A stretch of 64,000 nt of DNA from Alteromonas sp. IB21. Lineage in GTDB: Bacteria; Pseudomonadota; Gammaproteobacteria; Enterobacterales; Alteromonadaceae. Every line of letters begins with the position of its first letter. Position 1 is the first letter of the stretch. Under the pieces are notes generated by a model. The model saw nothing but the letters and a program-made list of their open reading frames with translations. It ran no database searches and was not told the origin of the DNA. Made by a program: the position numbers and the translations under genes. Below, piece after piece: positions 1 to 8,466 of the stretch. The stretch is from assembly GCF_016405965.1 (NCBI RefSeq), contig NZ_JAEFCD010000001.1, positions 258,530 to 322,529 on the forward strand. Direction: 5' to 3'.

Positions 1-23
1 CTATCCAGCTGAGCTACACACGC
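1..23 (-). tRNA. 5' end of a tRNA cut by the window edge, probably tRNA-Arg
   Basis: Read on the minus strand, a seven-base acceptor strand (GCGTGTG) is followed by TA and the D-arm signature GCTCAGCTGGATAG, which is typical of a tRNA 5' half. The rest, including the anticodon, lies outside the window. tRNA-Arg is inferred from the D-arm sequence and from the gammaproteobacterial order csrA, tRNA-Ser, tRNA-Arg. It is probably co-transcribed with the tRNA-Ser gene about 40 bases upstream. The identity cannot be proved from what is visible. Confidence 0.65.
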
Positions 24-62
24 GCAAAAAATTGTTGTCGACCGTCACTACCAACGAATGAT

Positions 63-155
<93 letters not shown>

Positions 156-170
156 TTGACTGCGGGGTGC

Positions 171-198
171 ATTTTACGGATTCGTTGGCGTGAGTCAA
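171..198 (-). promoter_or_regulatory. Sigma-70 promoter of the tRNA-Ser/tRNA-Arg unit
   Basis: On the minus strand TTGACT (193-198) and TAAAAT (171-176) are separated by 16 bases. They are followed by a GC-rich discriminator, GCACCCCGC, ending about nine bases before the tRNA-Ser 5' end. Such GC-rich discriminators are typical of stringently controlled stable-RNA promoters. This is a motif match only, with no mapped start. Confidence 0.7.
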
Positions 199-442
199 AC
201 CTTTTTTATAAAGAAAGTGTTTGCTCGCTGTCATTTTAAACGATTCGAGCAAAAAACCAGTAATCTGTTCACAATACAAGCAATTAAATAAAATGCGCGT
301 CGTTTTTTCTTCGGCCCTTCCCAAGCTTTGATGCTACAGGTCTTTAATATAGAATAGATTTATAGCCAAGAATAAGCGCCTGATACCCTTATTTGTAGTT
401 TTTTACTCATGAAAAACTATCAACGCAATGATAGTTGAAAAC
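199..442. other. Intergenic stretch without a gene, between tRNA promoter and csrA terminator
   Basis: Together with the promoter and terminator beside it this makes a gap of over 300 bases between tRNA-Ser and csrA. It is AT-rich. I see no open frame with a credible ribosome site, no RNA gene signature and no clear repeat. A 60-codon frame overlapping the tRNA promoter was judged spurious. Confidence 0.6.
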
Positions 443-472
443 AAAAAAGGCCAGCGTAATAGCTGACCTTTT
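443..472 (-). terminator. Rho-independent terminator of csrA
   Basis: On the minus strand the stem GGTCAGC / GCTGGCC, with one G-T pair and a six-base loop, is followed by a run of six T. It lies about 20 bases beyond the csrA stop codon, so csrA transcription should end before the tRNA genes. Confidence 0.85.
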
Positions 473-493
473 CCGATGAAGCGTATAATGCAA

Positions 494-685
494 TTATTCG
501 GCTGAACCTGGCTGACCGCCCTTTTCTGCTTGAATGCGCATGTATATTTCTTCACGGTGCACAGAAACTTCCTTTGGTGCGTTAACACCGATACGTACCT
601 GATTCCCTTTTACGCCTAAAACAGTGACAGTTACATCATCACCAACCATAAGCGTTTCACCAACTCGACGAGTCAAAATAAGCAT
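494..685 (-). CDS. csrA: Carbon storage regulator CsrA
   Basis: A 63-residue RNA-binding dimeric regulator that binds GGA motifs in mRNA leaders and alters translation or stability of carbon-storage, biofilm and motility transcripts. The N-terminus [18 protein letters not shown], the core [19 protein letters not shown] and the VHREEIY segment are the conserved family blocks, including the RNA-contacting Arg near position 44. The length is typical (about 61-65). AGGAGCAAGAGA before the ATG gives a good ribosome site. The neighbours alaS upstream and tRNA-Ser downstream match the usual gammaproteobacterial order. It ends at its own terminator. Confidence 0.98.
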   Translation of the reverse strand: MLILTRRVGETLMVGDDVTVTVLGVKGNQVRIGVNAPKEVSVHREEIYMRIQAEKGGQPGSAE

Positions 686-818
686 TCTCTTGCTCCTGTT
701 CCTTAATACTGAACGTCATCCCTAAGATTTGCCAACCCATCAGCACGACCCGATGGAAGCGACAGTGATTCCATGTTTTCGCGTCACTTCAAAAACTCAC
801 CGTTATATACAGAAATAA

Positions 819-3416
819 TTATAGCTTATCTTGTAACCAAGCGTTAACCGAATCTAATGCTTGCCCCAAGTTTTCAGGGTTGTCACCGCCAGCTTGTGCC
901 ATGTCAGGACGACCACCGCCTTTGCCACCGACCTGAGATGCAACAAAGTTAACCAATTCACCGGCCTTCACTTTATTGATTAGGTTCTTTGTAACGCCCG
1001 CAATCAAATTCACCTTTGATTCATTCGCTACACCTAATACTACGATCCCCTCACCGATTCGGTTCTTAATGTCGTCCATCATCGAGCGTAGTGACTTTGC
1101 CTCAACGCCTTCCAAATTCGCTATAAGCACTTTCACGCCATTTATTTCTACTGCATTACTAAGCATATCAGCACCTTGCTGACTCGCCAGTTTTTGTTTC
1201 GCAGAATTGAGCGCTTTTTCTAGTTCTTTAGTCTGATTTTGTAGAGAAACTACGCGATCGACTACATTTTGGCTATCCGTCTTGAGTAAAGAAGACAAAG
1301 AAGACAAGGTTGCTTGCTGAGCTTGAACTACCTCGAGAGCTTGCTCACCAGTAACCGCTTCGATGCGTCGAACGCCTGACGCGATACCTGCTTCACTGGT
1401 AATTTTAAACAGACCAATATCACCAGTACGTGAAACGTGAGTCCCGCCACAAAGCTCTACAGAGAAGGGCCCCATTGTGACAACGCGAACTTTTTCGTCG
1501 TACTTTTCTCCAAACAGCGCCATTGCACCTGAAGCTTTGGCTTCTTCTAAGTCCATAAGTTCAGTGGCTAGCGTGTGGTTTGCTCGTATTTCTTGGTTAA
1601 CTCGTCGCTCAATCTCCACAAGCTGCTGTGCCGTTACCGCTTCAAAATGAGAGAAATCAAAACGCATTCGTGGTGCTTCAACCAATGAACCTTTCTGCGT
1701 TACGTGCTCACCTAGAATTTCACGCAATGCTGCATGAAGTAAGTGCGTGGCACTGTGGTTCTTTTTGATGGCCTCGCGGTTAGCGAGGTCTATAGCAGCT
1801 GTTGCCGTGTCGCCTTTAGTAACTTTTCCTTTCACCACGCCTTTATGTGCAAACGCATTGCCCATTTTCTGAGTGTCGGTTACAACAAACTCCCCGTTAG
1901 CTACGCGAAGTACGCCTTTATCGCCGGCTTGACCACCACTTTCTGCGTAGAACGGCGTGCTGTCTAATACCACTACACCTTCTTGACCATCTTCTAGCGT
2001 ATCAACAAATGCATTGTCGGCAATAAGCTCAACAACATTTGCCTGACCTTCTACATCGGTGTACCCAGTAAATGACGTCATGTGATCGATAGCGAGTTTG
2101 CTATTGTAGTCTGCGCCAAAGTTGCTTGCCTGCTGTGCGCGTGCACGCTGGGCCTGCATGGCAGCTTCAAAGCCTTCTTCATCAATTTTGAGGTCGTGCT
2201 CGCGCGCCACATCATTTGTTAAGTCAGTAGGGAAGCCGTAGGTGTCGTAAAGCTTAAACACCACATCACCTGGCACAGTATCGCCCTCTAAGGTCTCTAG
2301 CGTATCGTTTAGAATAGCCATTCCGCGGGCTAGCGTTTTGCTAAACTGCTCTTCTTCAACGCGCAGCACTTTTTCAATAACAGGCAGCTGGTCAACAAGT
2401 TCTGGATACGCATCCCCCATTTCTTTAGCCAGTGACGAAACCAGCTTATAGAAGAAAATATCGTCTGCGCCAAGCTGATAACCATGACGAACCGCACGAC
2501 GAATGATTCGGCGTAATACGTATCCGCGACCTTCATTAGATGGCATAACACCATCGCAAATTAAGAAGCTGCATGAACGAATATGGTCAGCGATAACACG
2601 AAGAGATTTGTTTTCAAGATCTTCAGTACCAACAATCGACGCTGCCGATTTGATTAGGTTTTGAAACAAATCAATCTCGTAGTTGCTGTGCACGTTCTGC
2701 AAAATAGCAGAAATACGCTCAAGGCCCATGCCCGTATCGATAGAAGGTTTGGGAAGCGGCTCCATGGTACCGTCAGTTTGCTTGTTGAACTGCATGAATA
2801 CCAAGTTCCAAATTTCAATAAAACGATCGCCGTCTTCTTCAGGTGTTCCCGGAGGGCCGCCCCAAATGTGCGCGCCGTGGTCATAAAAAATTTCAGAGCA
2901 AGGACCGCATGGGCCAGTATCGCCCATAGACCAAAAGTTATCTGATGTGCTGATGCGAATAATCTTTTCTTTTGGCACGCCAATATGGTTTTCCCATAGA
3001 TCGAAAGCTTCGTCATCTTCAGAGTAAACGGTAACTAGCAACTTCTCTTTTGGCAGGCCAATCTCTTTTGTTAAGAAATTCCATGCGAACTCAATCGCCT
3101 CTTTTTTGAAGTAATCGCCAAAGCTAAAGTTGCCTAACATTTCAAAAAATGTATGGTGACGAGCAGTGTAGCCTACGTTTTCAAGATCATTATGTTTACC
3201 ACCAGCACGAACACAGCGCTGAGACGATACAGCACGGGTATAACTGCGCTTTTCTGCGCCTAAGAAGCAGTCTTTAAACTGGTTCATGCCCGCGTTGGTA
3301 AAAAGAAGTGTGGGATCATCTGCCGGTACCAGTGACGAGCTTGCCACCGCTTGGTGACCATGGCTTTTAAAATAATCGATAAACTTGTTACGTAAGTCAG
3401 CAGTTGATAATGTCAT
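819..3416 (-). CDS. alaS: Alanyl-tRNA synthetase
   Basis: The enzyme charges tRNA-Ala in the cytoplasm and edits mischarged Ser/Gly-tRNA. At 865 residues it is normal for the family. The class II catalytic core occupies about residues 1-240, with motif 2 near R69-F91 and the GMGLERI block at 229-235. The editing domain carries the zinc motif H554-x3-H558 and C656/H660 in CGGTH. The C-terminal part is the oligomerisation domain, rich in GGG(R)PDMAQAGG. The start ATG at 3416 is preceded by AAGGAAGTTAGG. The 281-base gap to recX holds only a weak promoter-like pair (TTGTTG, 17 bases, TTTAAT). recX lies upstream on the same strand and csrA downstream. Confidence 0.98.
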   Translation of the reverse strand: MTLSTADLRNKFIDYFKSHGHQAVASSSLVPADDPTLLFTNAGMNQFKDCFLGAEKRSYTRAVSSQRCVRAGGKHNDLENVGYTARHHTFFEMLGNFSFGDYFKKEAIEFAWNFLTKEIGLPKEKLLVTVYSEDDEAFDLWENHIGVPKEKIIRISTSDNFWSMGDTGPCGPCSEIFYDHGAHIWGGPPGTPEEDGDRFIEIWNLVFMQFNKQTDGTMEPLPKPSIDTGMGLERISAILQNVHSNYEIDLFQNLIKSAASIVGTEDLENKSLRVIADHIRSCSFLICDGVMPSNEGRGYVLRRIIRRAVRHGYQLGADDIFFYKLVSSLAKEMGDAYPELVDQLPVIEKVLRVEEEQFSKTLARGMAILNDTLETLEGDTVPGDVVFKLYDTYGFPTDLTNDVAREHDLKIDEEGFEAAMQAQRARAQQASNFGADYNSKLAIDHMTSFTGYTDVEGQANVVELIADNAFVDTLEDGQEGVVVLDSTPFYAESGGQAGDKGVLRVANGEFVVTDTQKMGNAFAHKGVVKGKVTKGDTATAAIDLANREAIKKNHSATHLLHAALREILGEHVTQKGSLVEAPRMRFDFSHFEAVTAQQLVEIERRVNQEIRANHTLATELMDLEEAKASGAMALFGEKYDEKVRVVTMGPFSVELCGGTHVSRTGDIGLFKITSEAGIASGVRRIEAVTGEQALEVVQAQQATLSSLSSLLKTDSQNVVDRVVSLQNQTKELEKALNSAKQKLASQQGADMLSNAVEINGVKVLIANLEGVEAKSLRSMMDDIKNRIGEGIVVLGVANESKVNLIAGVTKNLINKVKAGELVNFVASQVGGKGGGRPDMAQAGGDNPENLGQALDSVNAWLQDKL

Positions 3417-3697
3417 TGAAAACCTAACTTCCTTTATTCTATTAACGACGAGTGCGATTTGCCTGTTTTACTGAGCGTTATAATCAGGGCGTTTGCCATT
3501 ACGCAATGTGCAATGCCGCATTACAATTCTCTGAATAAATTAAAATGCACACAAATTTGCGCAACAATACCACGGAAAGCGCGTTTTTGTTAAGTGGAAC
3601 AAGAACAAGATAGGAACAAAACTCACTTATTCTCGACATACAAAATAGACATTATTCTGTTAAATGGCGAAAGGCTGGTATCTGGAAAGGTTGAGCG

Positions 3698-4156
3698 CTA
3701 GTCGTGGTCGTTTGCGCTTACAGCGTAGTCTATATGCTCTTGATAAAAACCTCGGTATTGCAGGAATTGTTTTTGCTTTTGTCTTAACACAAATTCAGCT
3801 TCGTAAAACCCGCCAAACTTCTTTTCTTTGACCTTTTTCGCGCTTTCAAACCAATCAGCGTCAATCTCTTGCATTGCTTCATAAGCGGTACTTTCATCTA
3901 TGCAGTACTGCTGTAAATCTAGCTTGATAGCCCGTGGCCCTTTTCCTTTTAGATAGAGCGCGCGAGCCCGACTTTCAGCGAAGCGCACGTCACTCTGGAT
4001 ATCCGCACTTCTAAACTCTTCTAAAATCGGGATAAATGCATCGCTCTCTATGCCTTTTTGCTTAAGCTTCCGTACTATCTCACTAAAGCTATGCTCTCGT
4101 CGTGCTAGCATGCGAGTAATCGCTTCGGTAATGATCTTTCGGTCAAATTCTGACAT
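3698..4156 (-). CDS. recX: Regulatory protein RecX
   Basis: RecX binds RecA filaments and limits RecA recombinase and coprotease activity. The 152-residue protein has the family's tandem three-helix units: residues IITEAITRMLARREHSFSEI, the central 'DIQSDVRFAESRARALYLKGKGPRAIKLDL' type block, and a C-terminal FLQYRGF segment. The usual pattern is recA-recX-alaS-csrA. Here alaS and csrA follow recX, but the gene on its 5' side is a divergent acyltransferase and recA is not in the window. The upstream region has a CTGT half-site but no complete LexA box, so SOS control is not shown. Confidence 0.9.
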   Translation of the reverse strand: MSEFDRKIITEAITRMLARREHSFSEIVRKLKQKGIESDAFIPILEEFRSADIQSDVRFAESRARALYLKGKGPRAIKLDLQQYCIDESTAYEAMQEIDADWFESAKKVKEKKFGGFYEAEFVLRQKQKQFLQYRGFYQEHIDYAVSANDHD

Positions 4157-4273
4157 TTTTGTAAACTAACTATCCTGTATAAAACGTAGAAATCACGTTA
4201 TTTTAACGCTAAGTATTCGTTATTATCGACTATTGCAGCATCAACATATCAATTTCTACAAAATGTAAATTGC

Positions 4274-5539
4274 ATGACAGCACAAAACTATCGCATAAGA
4301 ATAATAAATTCAGTTGAAAAGCTTCCTAAAGCGCGCTGGCAGCAACTTGCGCGGGGTGCAGGCCCGTTTCTTTCCTATGAATTCTTACACGCGCTAGAAA
4401 ACAGCGAGTCTTGTACTAACGAGTCCGGCTGGCAGCCATGCCATATTGTTCTATCCGAAGGCCAACACGAAAACGTTGATGCCATCATACCTGGGTATTT
4501 GAAAACGCACAGCTACGGCGAATACGTATTTGATCATGCGTGGGCTAATGCTTATGTGCAACATGGTTTGGACTACTATCCTAAATGGATATCCGCCATA
4601 CCATTTACTCCGGTGACGGGCCCCCGCTTGTTAAGCGATGGTCAATTTAGCTTAACCCCTGCGCTTATAAACGAGTTCGAGCAAGCCCTCGCTGACCATG
4701 CCAAGAGAGAGTTCGATGAAAATCTGTCTTCATTTCACTGGCTTTTCCCAGACAATGCAACGTCTACACAACTAACACAGTCTTCTGAAATGCTGCCACA
4801 TTACCTCACGCGATACACAGTGCAATTTCAGTGGCATAACTATGGATATGATGATTTTGATGCATTTCTTAGCGCGCTTACGTCGCGTAAAAGAAAGGAT
4901 ATCAAGAAAAGTCGACGAAGGCTCAGCGAACAAGGGGTTCGCTTTACGCATCACACCGGCGATGAGATTACCCCTGAAACCCTTCAGTTTTTTACAAAGT
5001 GTTACAAAGCAACCTATTTAAAACGAAGCGGTCACGTGGGATATTTAAACGACGCCTTCTTTGAGCAGCTTGTCGAAAATATAAGCGATAAAATGCTTAT
5101 TGTTACTGCAATTGAAAATGATGTCGCTGTAGCCAGTGCCCTCTTCTTTTATGATGAAACGGGATTGTATGGCAGATATTGGGGAGCGCTGAAAGAGATA
5201 GACGGCCTTCACTTTGCCTGCTGCTATTTTGAAGGCATTGAAATTGCCATTACAAAAAAGCTACCGCTTTTTAATCCCGGTACCCAGGGTGAACACAAAA
5301 TACTAAGAGGCTTCGAGCCTATGTACTGCCGTTCGCATCACAAATTACGTCATGCGTCGTTTCACAGTGCTGTAGCAGACTTTTTACAGCGAGAAACACC
5401 GCATATAGCAAACTATTTTAATCAGGCACGGAATGCTTTACCGTTTAACAAGGAGTTTGTGCCTACTTTAAAAACAACGAGTGTCAATTTACCTAACGAC
5501 GACACCTACAATCAAAACGAGAAAAACGATGAAATATAA
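4274..5539 (+). CDS. FemAB-like / GNAT-fold acyltransferase (PF04339-type family)
   Basis: A 421-residue protein resembling the family once labelled peptidogalycan biosynthesis/recognition (DUF482). It has the GNAT-like fold used by FemABX enzymes to transfer acyl groups from aminoacyl-tRNA or CoA. Visible family blocks are the N-terminal WQQLARGAGPFLSYEFLHALE, the P-x-Y-x-KTHSYGEYVFD segment, a basic SRKRKDIKKSRRRL stretch, and a C-terminal FNPGTQGEHKILRGFEP motif. There is no signal peptide or membrane segment. The substrate is unknown. The last 11 bases overlap the next gene, an M13 lipoprotein peptidase, so the two are probably co-transcribed. The ribosome site before ATG 4274 is poor. 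Family assignment is by pattern recognition. Confidence 0.75.
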   Translation: MTAQNYRIRIINSVEKLPKARWQQLARGAGPFLSYEFLHALENSESCTNESGWQPCHIVLSEGQHENVDAIIPGYLKTHSYGEYVFDHAWANAYVQHGLDYYPKWISAIPFTPVTGPRLLSDGQFSLTPALINEFEQALADHAKREFDENLSSFHWLFPDNATSTQLTQSSEMLPHYLTRYTVQFQWHNYGYDDFDAFLSALTSRKRKDIKKSRRRLSEQGVRFTHHTGDEITPETLQFFTKCYKATYLKRSGHVGYLNDAFFEQLVENISDKMLIVTAIENDVAVASALFFYDETGLYGRYWGALKEIDGLHFACCYFEGIEIAITKKLPLFNPGTQGEHKILRGFEPMYCRSHHKLRHASFHSAVADFLQRETPHIANYFNQARNALPFNKEFVPTLKTTSVNLPNDDTYNQNEKNDEI

Positions 5540-7604
5540 ACTTTTAGCCGTAGCAATTGCTGCATCATTAGGCCTTGCAGGCTGTGGACAGCCTGAACAG
5601 GCGCAAGAACAAACTAGTAGCGTTGAAGCGCCTGAAATGAAAGGTGAAGCAGAGCTTGGTTCCTTTGGCGTCGATTTAACGGCACGCAATGAAGCAGTAA
5701 AACCTGGCGACGACTTCTTTATGTACGCAAGTGGTACATGGTACGACAATTATGAGTTACCAGCCGATAAAACGCGTTATGGTGCTTTTACCGGTCTTGC
5801 CGAGCGTAGTGAAGAGCAAGTTAAAAACATCATTGATGGGCTTATGGAAAAATCTTCGCTGAACGCAGAAGAAAAACTTGTTCACGACTTTTTCGTTGCT
5901 TATATGGATACTGATTCCATTAACGAAAAAGGGATCGAGCCAATTAAAGACGTACTTACGTCCATCGACAGCATCGAAAACAAAACAGACCTAACCAAAG
6001 CATTCGGTAACAGCTGGTTAGTAGGTTCAAACACGCCAATTGGTGGCGGTATGTGGTACAACCGCCTTGACCCGAACGAATACCAATTAAGTGTTGGTGT
6101 AGGTGGTTTAGGTCTTCCAGATCGCGACTACTACCTCAGCGATAGCGAACGTTTCGTTAAAATCCGTGAAGCCTATGTAGCGCACATCGAACAGATGCTT
6201 AATTTTGCAGGTGAAGAAAACGCAGCAGAAAAGGCAGCAAATATTCTGGCCCTTGAAACACAAATTGCAGAAATTCAGTGGCCGCGGGAAAAACGCCGTG
6301 ACCGCGATTTAACCCTAAATCAGATTGAGCGCAGCAAATTGTCTGACGAGTACCCGGGTTTTGATTGGGATACCTATTTTGCACAAACTGGTTATAAGGT
6401 GCCTGAACTAAATATTACACAGCCTGAGCCAGTAAAAGACGTTATTAAGATTATTAACGAAGCTGACTTAGCCGATTGGAAGTCGTACTTGAAGTATCAC
6501 ACGATTTCAAACAATGCGGACTTCCTCTCTGAGGACATCTACTTAGCTAACTTTGACTTCTTTGGTCGTACATTGAGCGGTCAGCAAGAACCTCGTCCTC
6601 GCTGGAAGCGTGCAGTTAGTCAAATGTCAGGTACTGAGTCACTCGGTTTTGCCATTGGTAAGATTTACGTAAATGAATACTTCCCAGAAAGTTCTAAAGA
6701 ACAAATGGCAGAATTGGTTGAGAACTTGCGTACAGCGCTGGGTGAGCGTATAGAAAACCTAGATTGGATGAGCGAAGAAACCAAGGTAAATGCAAAAGAA
6801 AAGCTAATGGCATTCAACCCTAAAATTGGTTACCCAGACGAATGGCAGTCTTTCGATGGCGTCACAATTAGTGATAAAGACCTTGTGAGCAATGTTCGTA
6901 ACTTACGCACATTCTTCCAAGACCAGTCGGTAGAACGCGAGCTAGAGAAGACCGACCGCAACCGCTGGGGCATGACGCCACAACGTGTTAATGCGTACTA
7001 CAATAGCTCGTTCAATGAAATTGTATTCCCAGCAGCTATCTTGCAACCGCCATTCTTTGACCCGAATGCCGACGCTGCTGTTAACTATGGTGCAATCGGC
7101 GCGGTAATTGGACACGAGATGGGCCATGGTTTTGACGACCAAGGTTCGAAATCTGATGCGAATGGCATTCAGCGCAACTGGTGGACAGACGCTGACCGTG
7201 CCGCATTTGAAGAAAAAGCAGATATGCTTGCCGAGCAATACAGTCAGTATGAGCCTATCGAAGGTAACTTCGTTAACGGTCGTAACAGCCTAGGTGAAAA
7301 TATTGGTGACGTTGGTGGTCTAGCAATGGCTTACCATGCCTACAAACTTAGCCTTAACGGCAAGGAGGCACCAGTAATTGATGGTCTAACCGGCGATCAA
7401 CGCTTCTTCCTAGCGTGGGCCCAAGTATGGAAAGAAAAACGCACTGAAGAAAGCATGCTCAACCAGCTACGCGCAGGTACACACGCGCCTGGTCGTTACC
7501 GTGCTCAGGCGCCAAGAAACCACGATGCGTGGTATGAAGCGTTTGACGTGAAACCAGGTGATGCGCTGTATCTTGCGCCAGAAGAGCGCGTAAGAATTTG
7601 GTAA
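5529..7604 (+). CDS. M13 family zinc metallopeptidase, lipoprotein (PepO/neprilysin-like)
   Basis: This is a 691-residue peptidase that likely degrades small peptides in the periplasm or at the outer membrane. I place the start at ATG 5529, not at an in-frame codon upstream, because it begins a clean lipoprotein signal: MKYKLLAVAIAASL followed by the lipobox LAGC. The N-terminal M13 domain starts near GDDFFMYASGTWYDN. The zinc motif is HEMGH within VIGHEMGHGFDDQG, and the third ligand Glu lies in GENIGDVGG; both are canonical. The C-terminus ends RVRIW, close to the neprilysin CxxW-type end but without the Cys. It overlaps the preceding FemAB-like gene by 11 bases and is followed by a strong bidirectional terminator. 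Confidence 0.93.
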   Translation: MKYKLLAVAIAASLGLAGCGQPEQAQEQTSSVEAPEMKGEAELGSFGVDLTARNEAVKPGDDFFMYASGTWYDNYELPADKTRYGAFTGLAERSEEQVKNIIDGLMEKSSLNAEEKLVHDFFVAYMDTDSINEKGIEPIKDVLTSIDSIENKTDLTKAFGNSWLVGSNTPIGGGMWYNRLDPNEYQLSVGVGGLGLPDRDYYLSDSERFVKIREAYVAHIEQMLNFAGEENAAEKAANILALETQIAEIQWPREKRRDRDLTLNQIERSKLSDEYPGFDWDTYFAQTGYKVPELNITQPEPVKDVIKIINEADLADWKSYLKYHTISNNADFLSEDIYLANFDFFGRTLSGQQEPRPRWKRAVSQMSGTESLGFAIGKIYVNEYFPESSKEQMAELVENLRTALGERIENLDWMSEETKVNAKEKLMAFNPKIGYPDEWQSFDGVTISDKDLVSNVRNLRTFFQDQSVERELEKTDRNRWGMTPQRVNAYYNSSFNEIVFPAAILQPPFFDPNADAAVNYGAIGAVIGHEMGHGFDDQGSKSDANGIQRNWWTDADRAAFEEKADMLAEQYSQYEPIEGNFVNGRNSLGENIGDVGGLAMAYHAYKLSLNGKEAPVIDGLTGDQRFFLAWAQVWKEKRTEESMLNQLRAGTHAPGRYRAQAPRNHDAWYEAFDVKPGDALYLAPEERVRIW

Positions 7605-7635
7605 TGGATTAACTTATCCATTTTGGGGACCGTAG

Positions 7636-7661
7636 CGCCGGATAGCGACACACATCCGGCG
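7636..7661. other. GC-rich inverted repeat downstream of the M13 peptidase
   Basis: CGCCGGAT (7636-7643) and ATCCGGCG (7654-7661) form an 8-bp perfect stem with a 10-base loop. No T-run follows, so it is not a standard intrinsic terminator. It may be a 3' mRNA stabiliser or a remnant of a small repeated element. Confidence 0.45.
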
Positions 7662-7721
7662 TTTACCCAGCGGCGTTTACTGGTCCGGACACAAATGCTC
7701 GGCAGGAAATGCTAAGCATGT

Positions 7722-7760
7722 AAAAAGGGCGGTACGAAAGATTTCGTACCGCCCTTTTTT
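7722..7760. terminator. Bidirectional terminator between the M13 peptidase and betI-like gene
   Basis: GGGCGGTACGAAA and TTTCGTACCGCCC form a perfect long stem with a two- to four-base loop. It is flanked by five A on the left and six T on the right, so it can act on both strands. It separates two convergent genes. Confidence 0.92.
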
Positions 7761-7817
7761 AAATTTATTATCAGCGTTGACTCGCCCTTTGAACGCCTTG
7801 CCTCAACGCATGCCGAT

Positions 7818-8393
7818 CTACTTCCCATATTGCGCTATAACGTCACGGACATATTGCTTACAGCGCGTTACAGCCTCTGAGAAATCGCCATTACCTACGC
7901 TTCCCATAGAATAACGTAGCCAGTAGCCGTCTATGAGTGCCGCGGTAGAAGCGGCTATATCCTTAACCTGCTCTGAGCGGATCAGTTCGCGATAGCTATA
8001 AGCAAGATTTCGCTCTAGACGCTTATGATTTATGCACTGCAAACGATGCAGTCCTTCATTGTGTAGTGACAGCGCCCAAAAGTTGAACCATGTATTAGTT
8101 GCTGAACTTGCGCCTTGCGTTTGCGAGAAGTTATTTTCTATGATGAAGTCAATGCGTTTAAGCGGGTCGTCGATACGTTTAGTAATTTTTAACGCGTCGA
8201 GCAGATGGCGCATAGTCGCTTCAATTAACCCTTGTTTATCACCAAAGTAGTGACTAATAATTCCTGATGAAAGCCCTGCTCTTTTGCTAATTAAGCTTAT
8301 GGTGGTGCCGTGATAACCGACTTCAGCCATTACTTCCAATGTTGCTTCAATTAACTGCTTCTTTCGAACTGGCTCCATTCCCACTTTGGGCAT
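7818..8393 (-). CDS. betI: TetR-family repressor of the BetI type
   Basis: A 191-residue one-component regulator. The N-terminal helix-turn-helix (about residues 10-55) is very BetI-like: MPKVGMEPVRKKQLIEATL, then GLSSGIISHYFGDKQGL. The C-terminal ligand domain keeps the WFNFWALSLHN and AALIDGYWLR blocks of BetI, which in E. coli senses choline and represses betIBA and betT. The usual partners betA, betB and betT are absent here. Its neighbour is a TonB-dependent receptor on the same strand, upstream, ending 73 bases away with a hairpin between them. GGAG lies seven bases before the ATG. Whether the ligand is choline is inferred from similarity only. Confidence 0.85.
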   Translation of the reverse strand: MPKVGMEPVRKKQLIEATLEVMAEVGYHGTTISLISKRAGLSSGIISHYFGDKQGLIEATMRHLLDALKITKRIDDPLKRIDFIIENNFSQTQGASSATNTWFNFWALSLHNEGLHRLQCINHKRLERNLAYSYRELIRSEQVKDIAASTAALIDGYWLRYSMGSVGNGDFSEAVTRCKQYVRDVIAQYGK

Positions 8394-8426
8394 GCTACAA
8401 CTCCAAACCTAAAATCAAATAAACAC

Positions 8427-8453
8427 TCTGCGGCAGTACTTAGCTGCCGCAGA
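8427..8453 (-). terminator. Strong hairpin between the TonB receptor gene and betI
   Basis: TCTGCGGCAG (8427-8436) and CTGCCGCAGA (8444-8453) form a perfect 10-bp stem with a seven-base loop. On the minus strand it follows the receptor stop codon and is trailed by GTGTTTATTTG, a poor T-run. It may terminate or attenuate read-through into betI. Confidence 0.5.
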
Positions 8454-8466
8454 TATGATATCACGA

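Noticed and set aside
4157..4200. LexA box upstream of recX
   Set aside because: Only a CTGT half-site is present; the ACAG half at the proper distance is missing.
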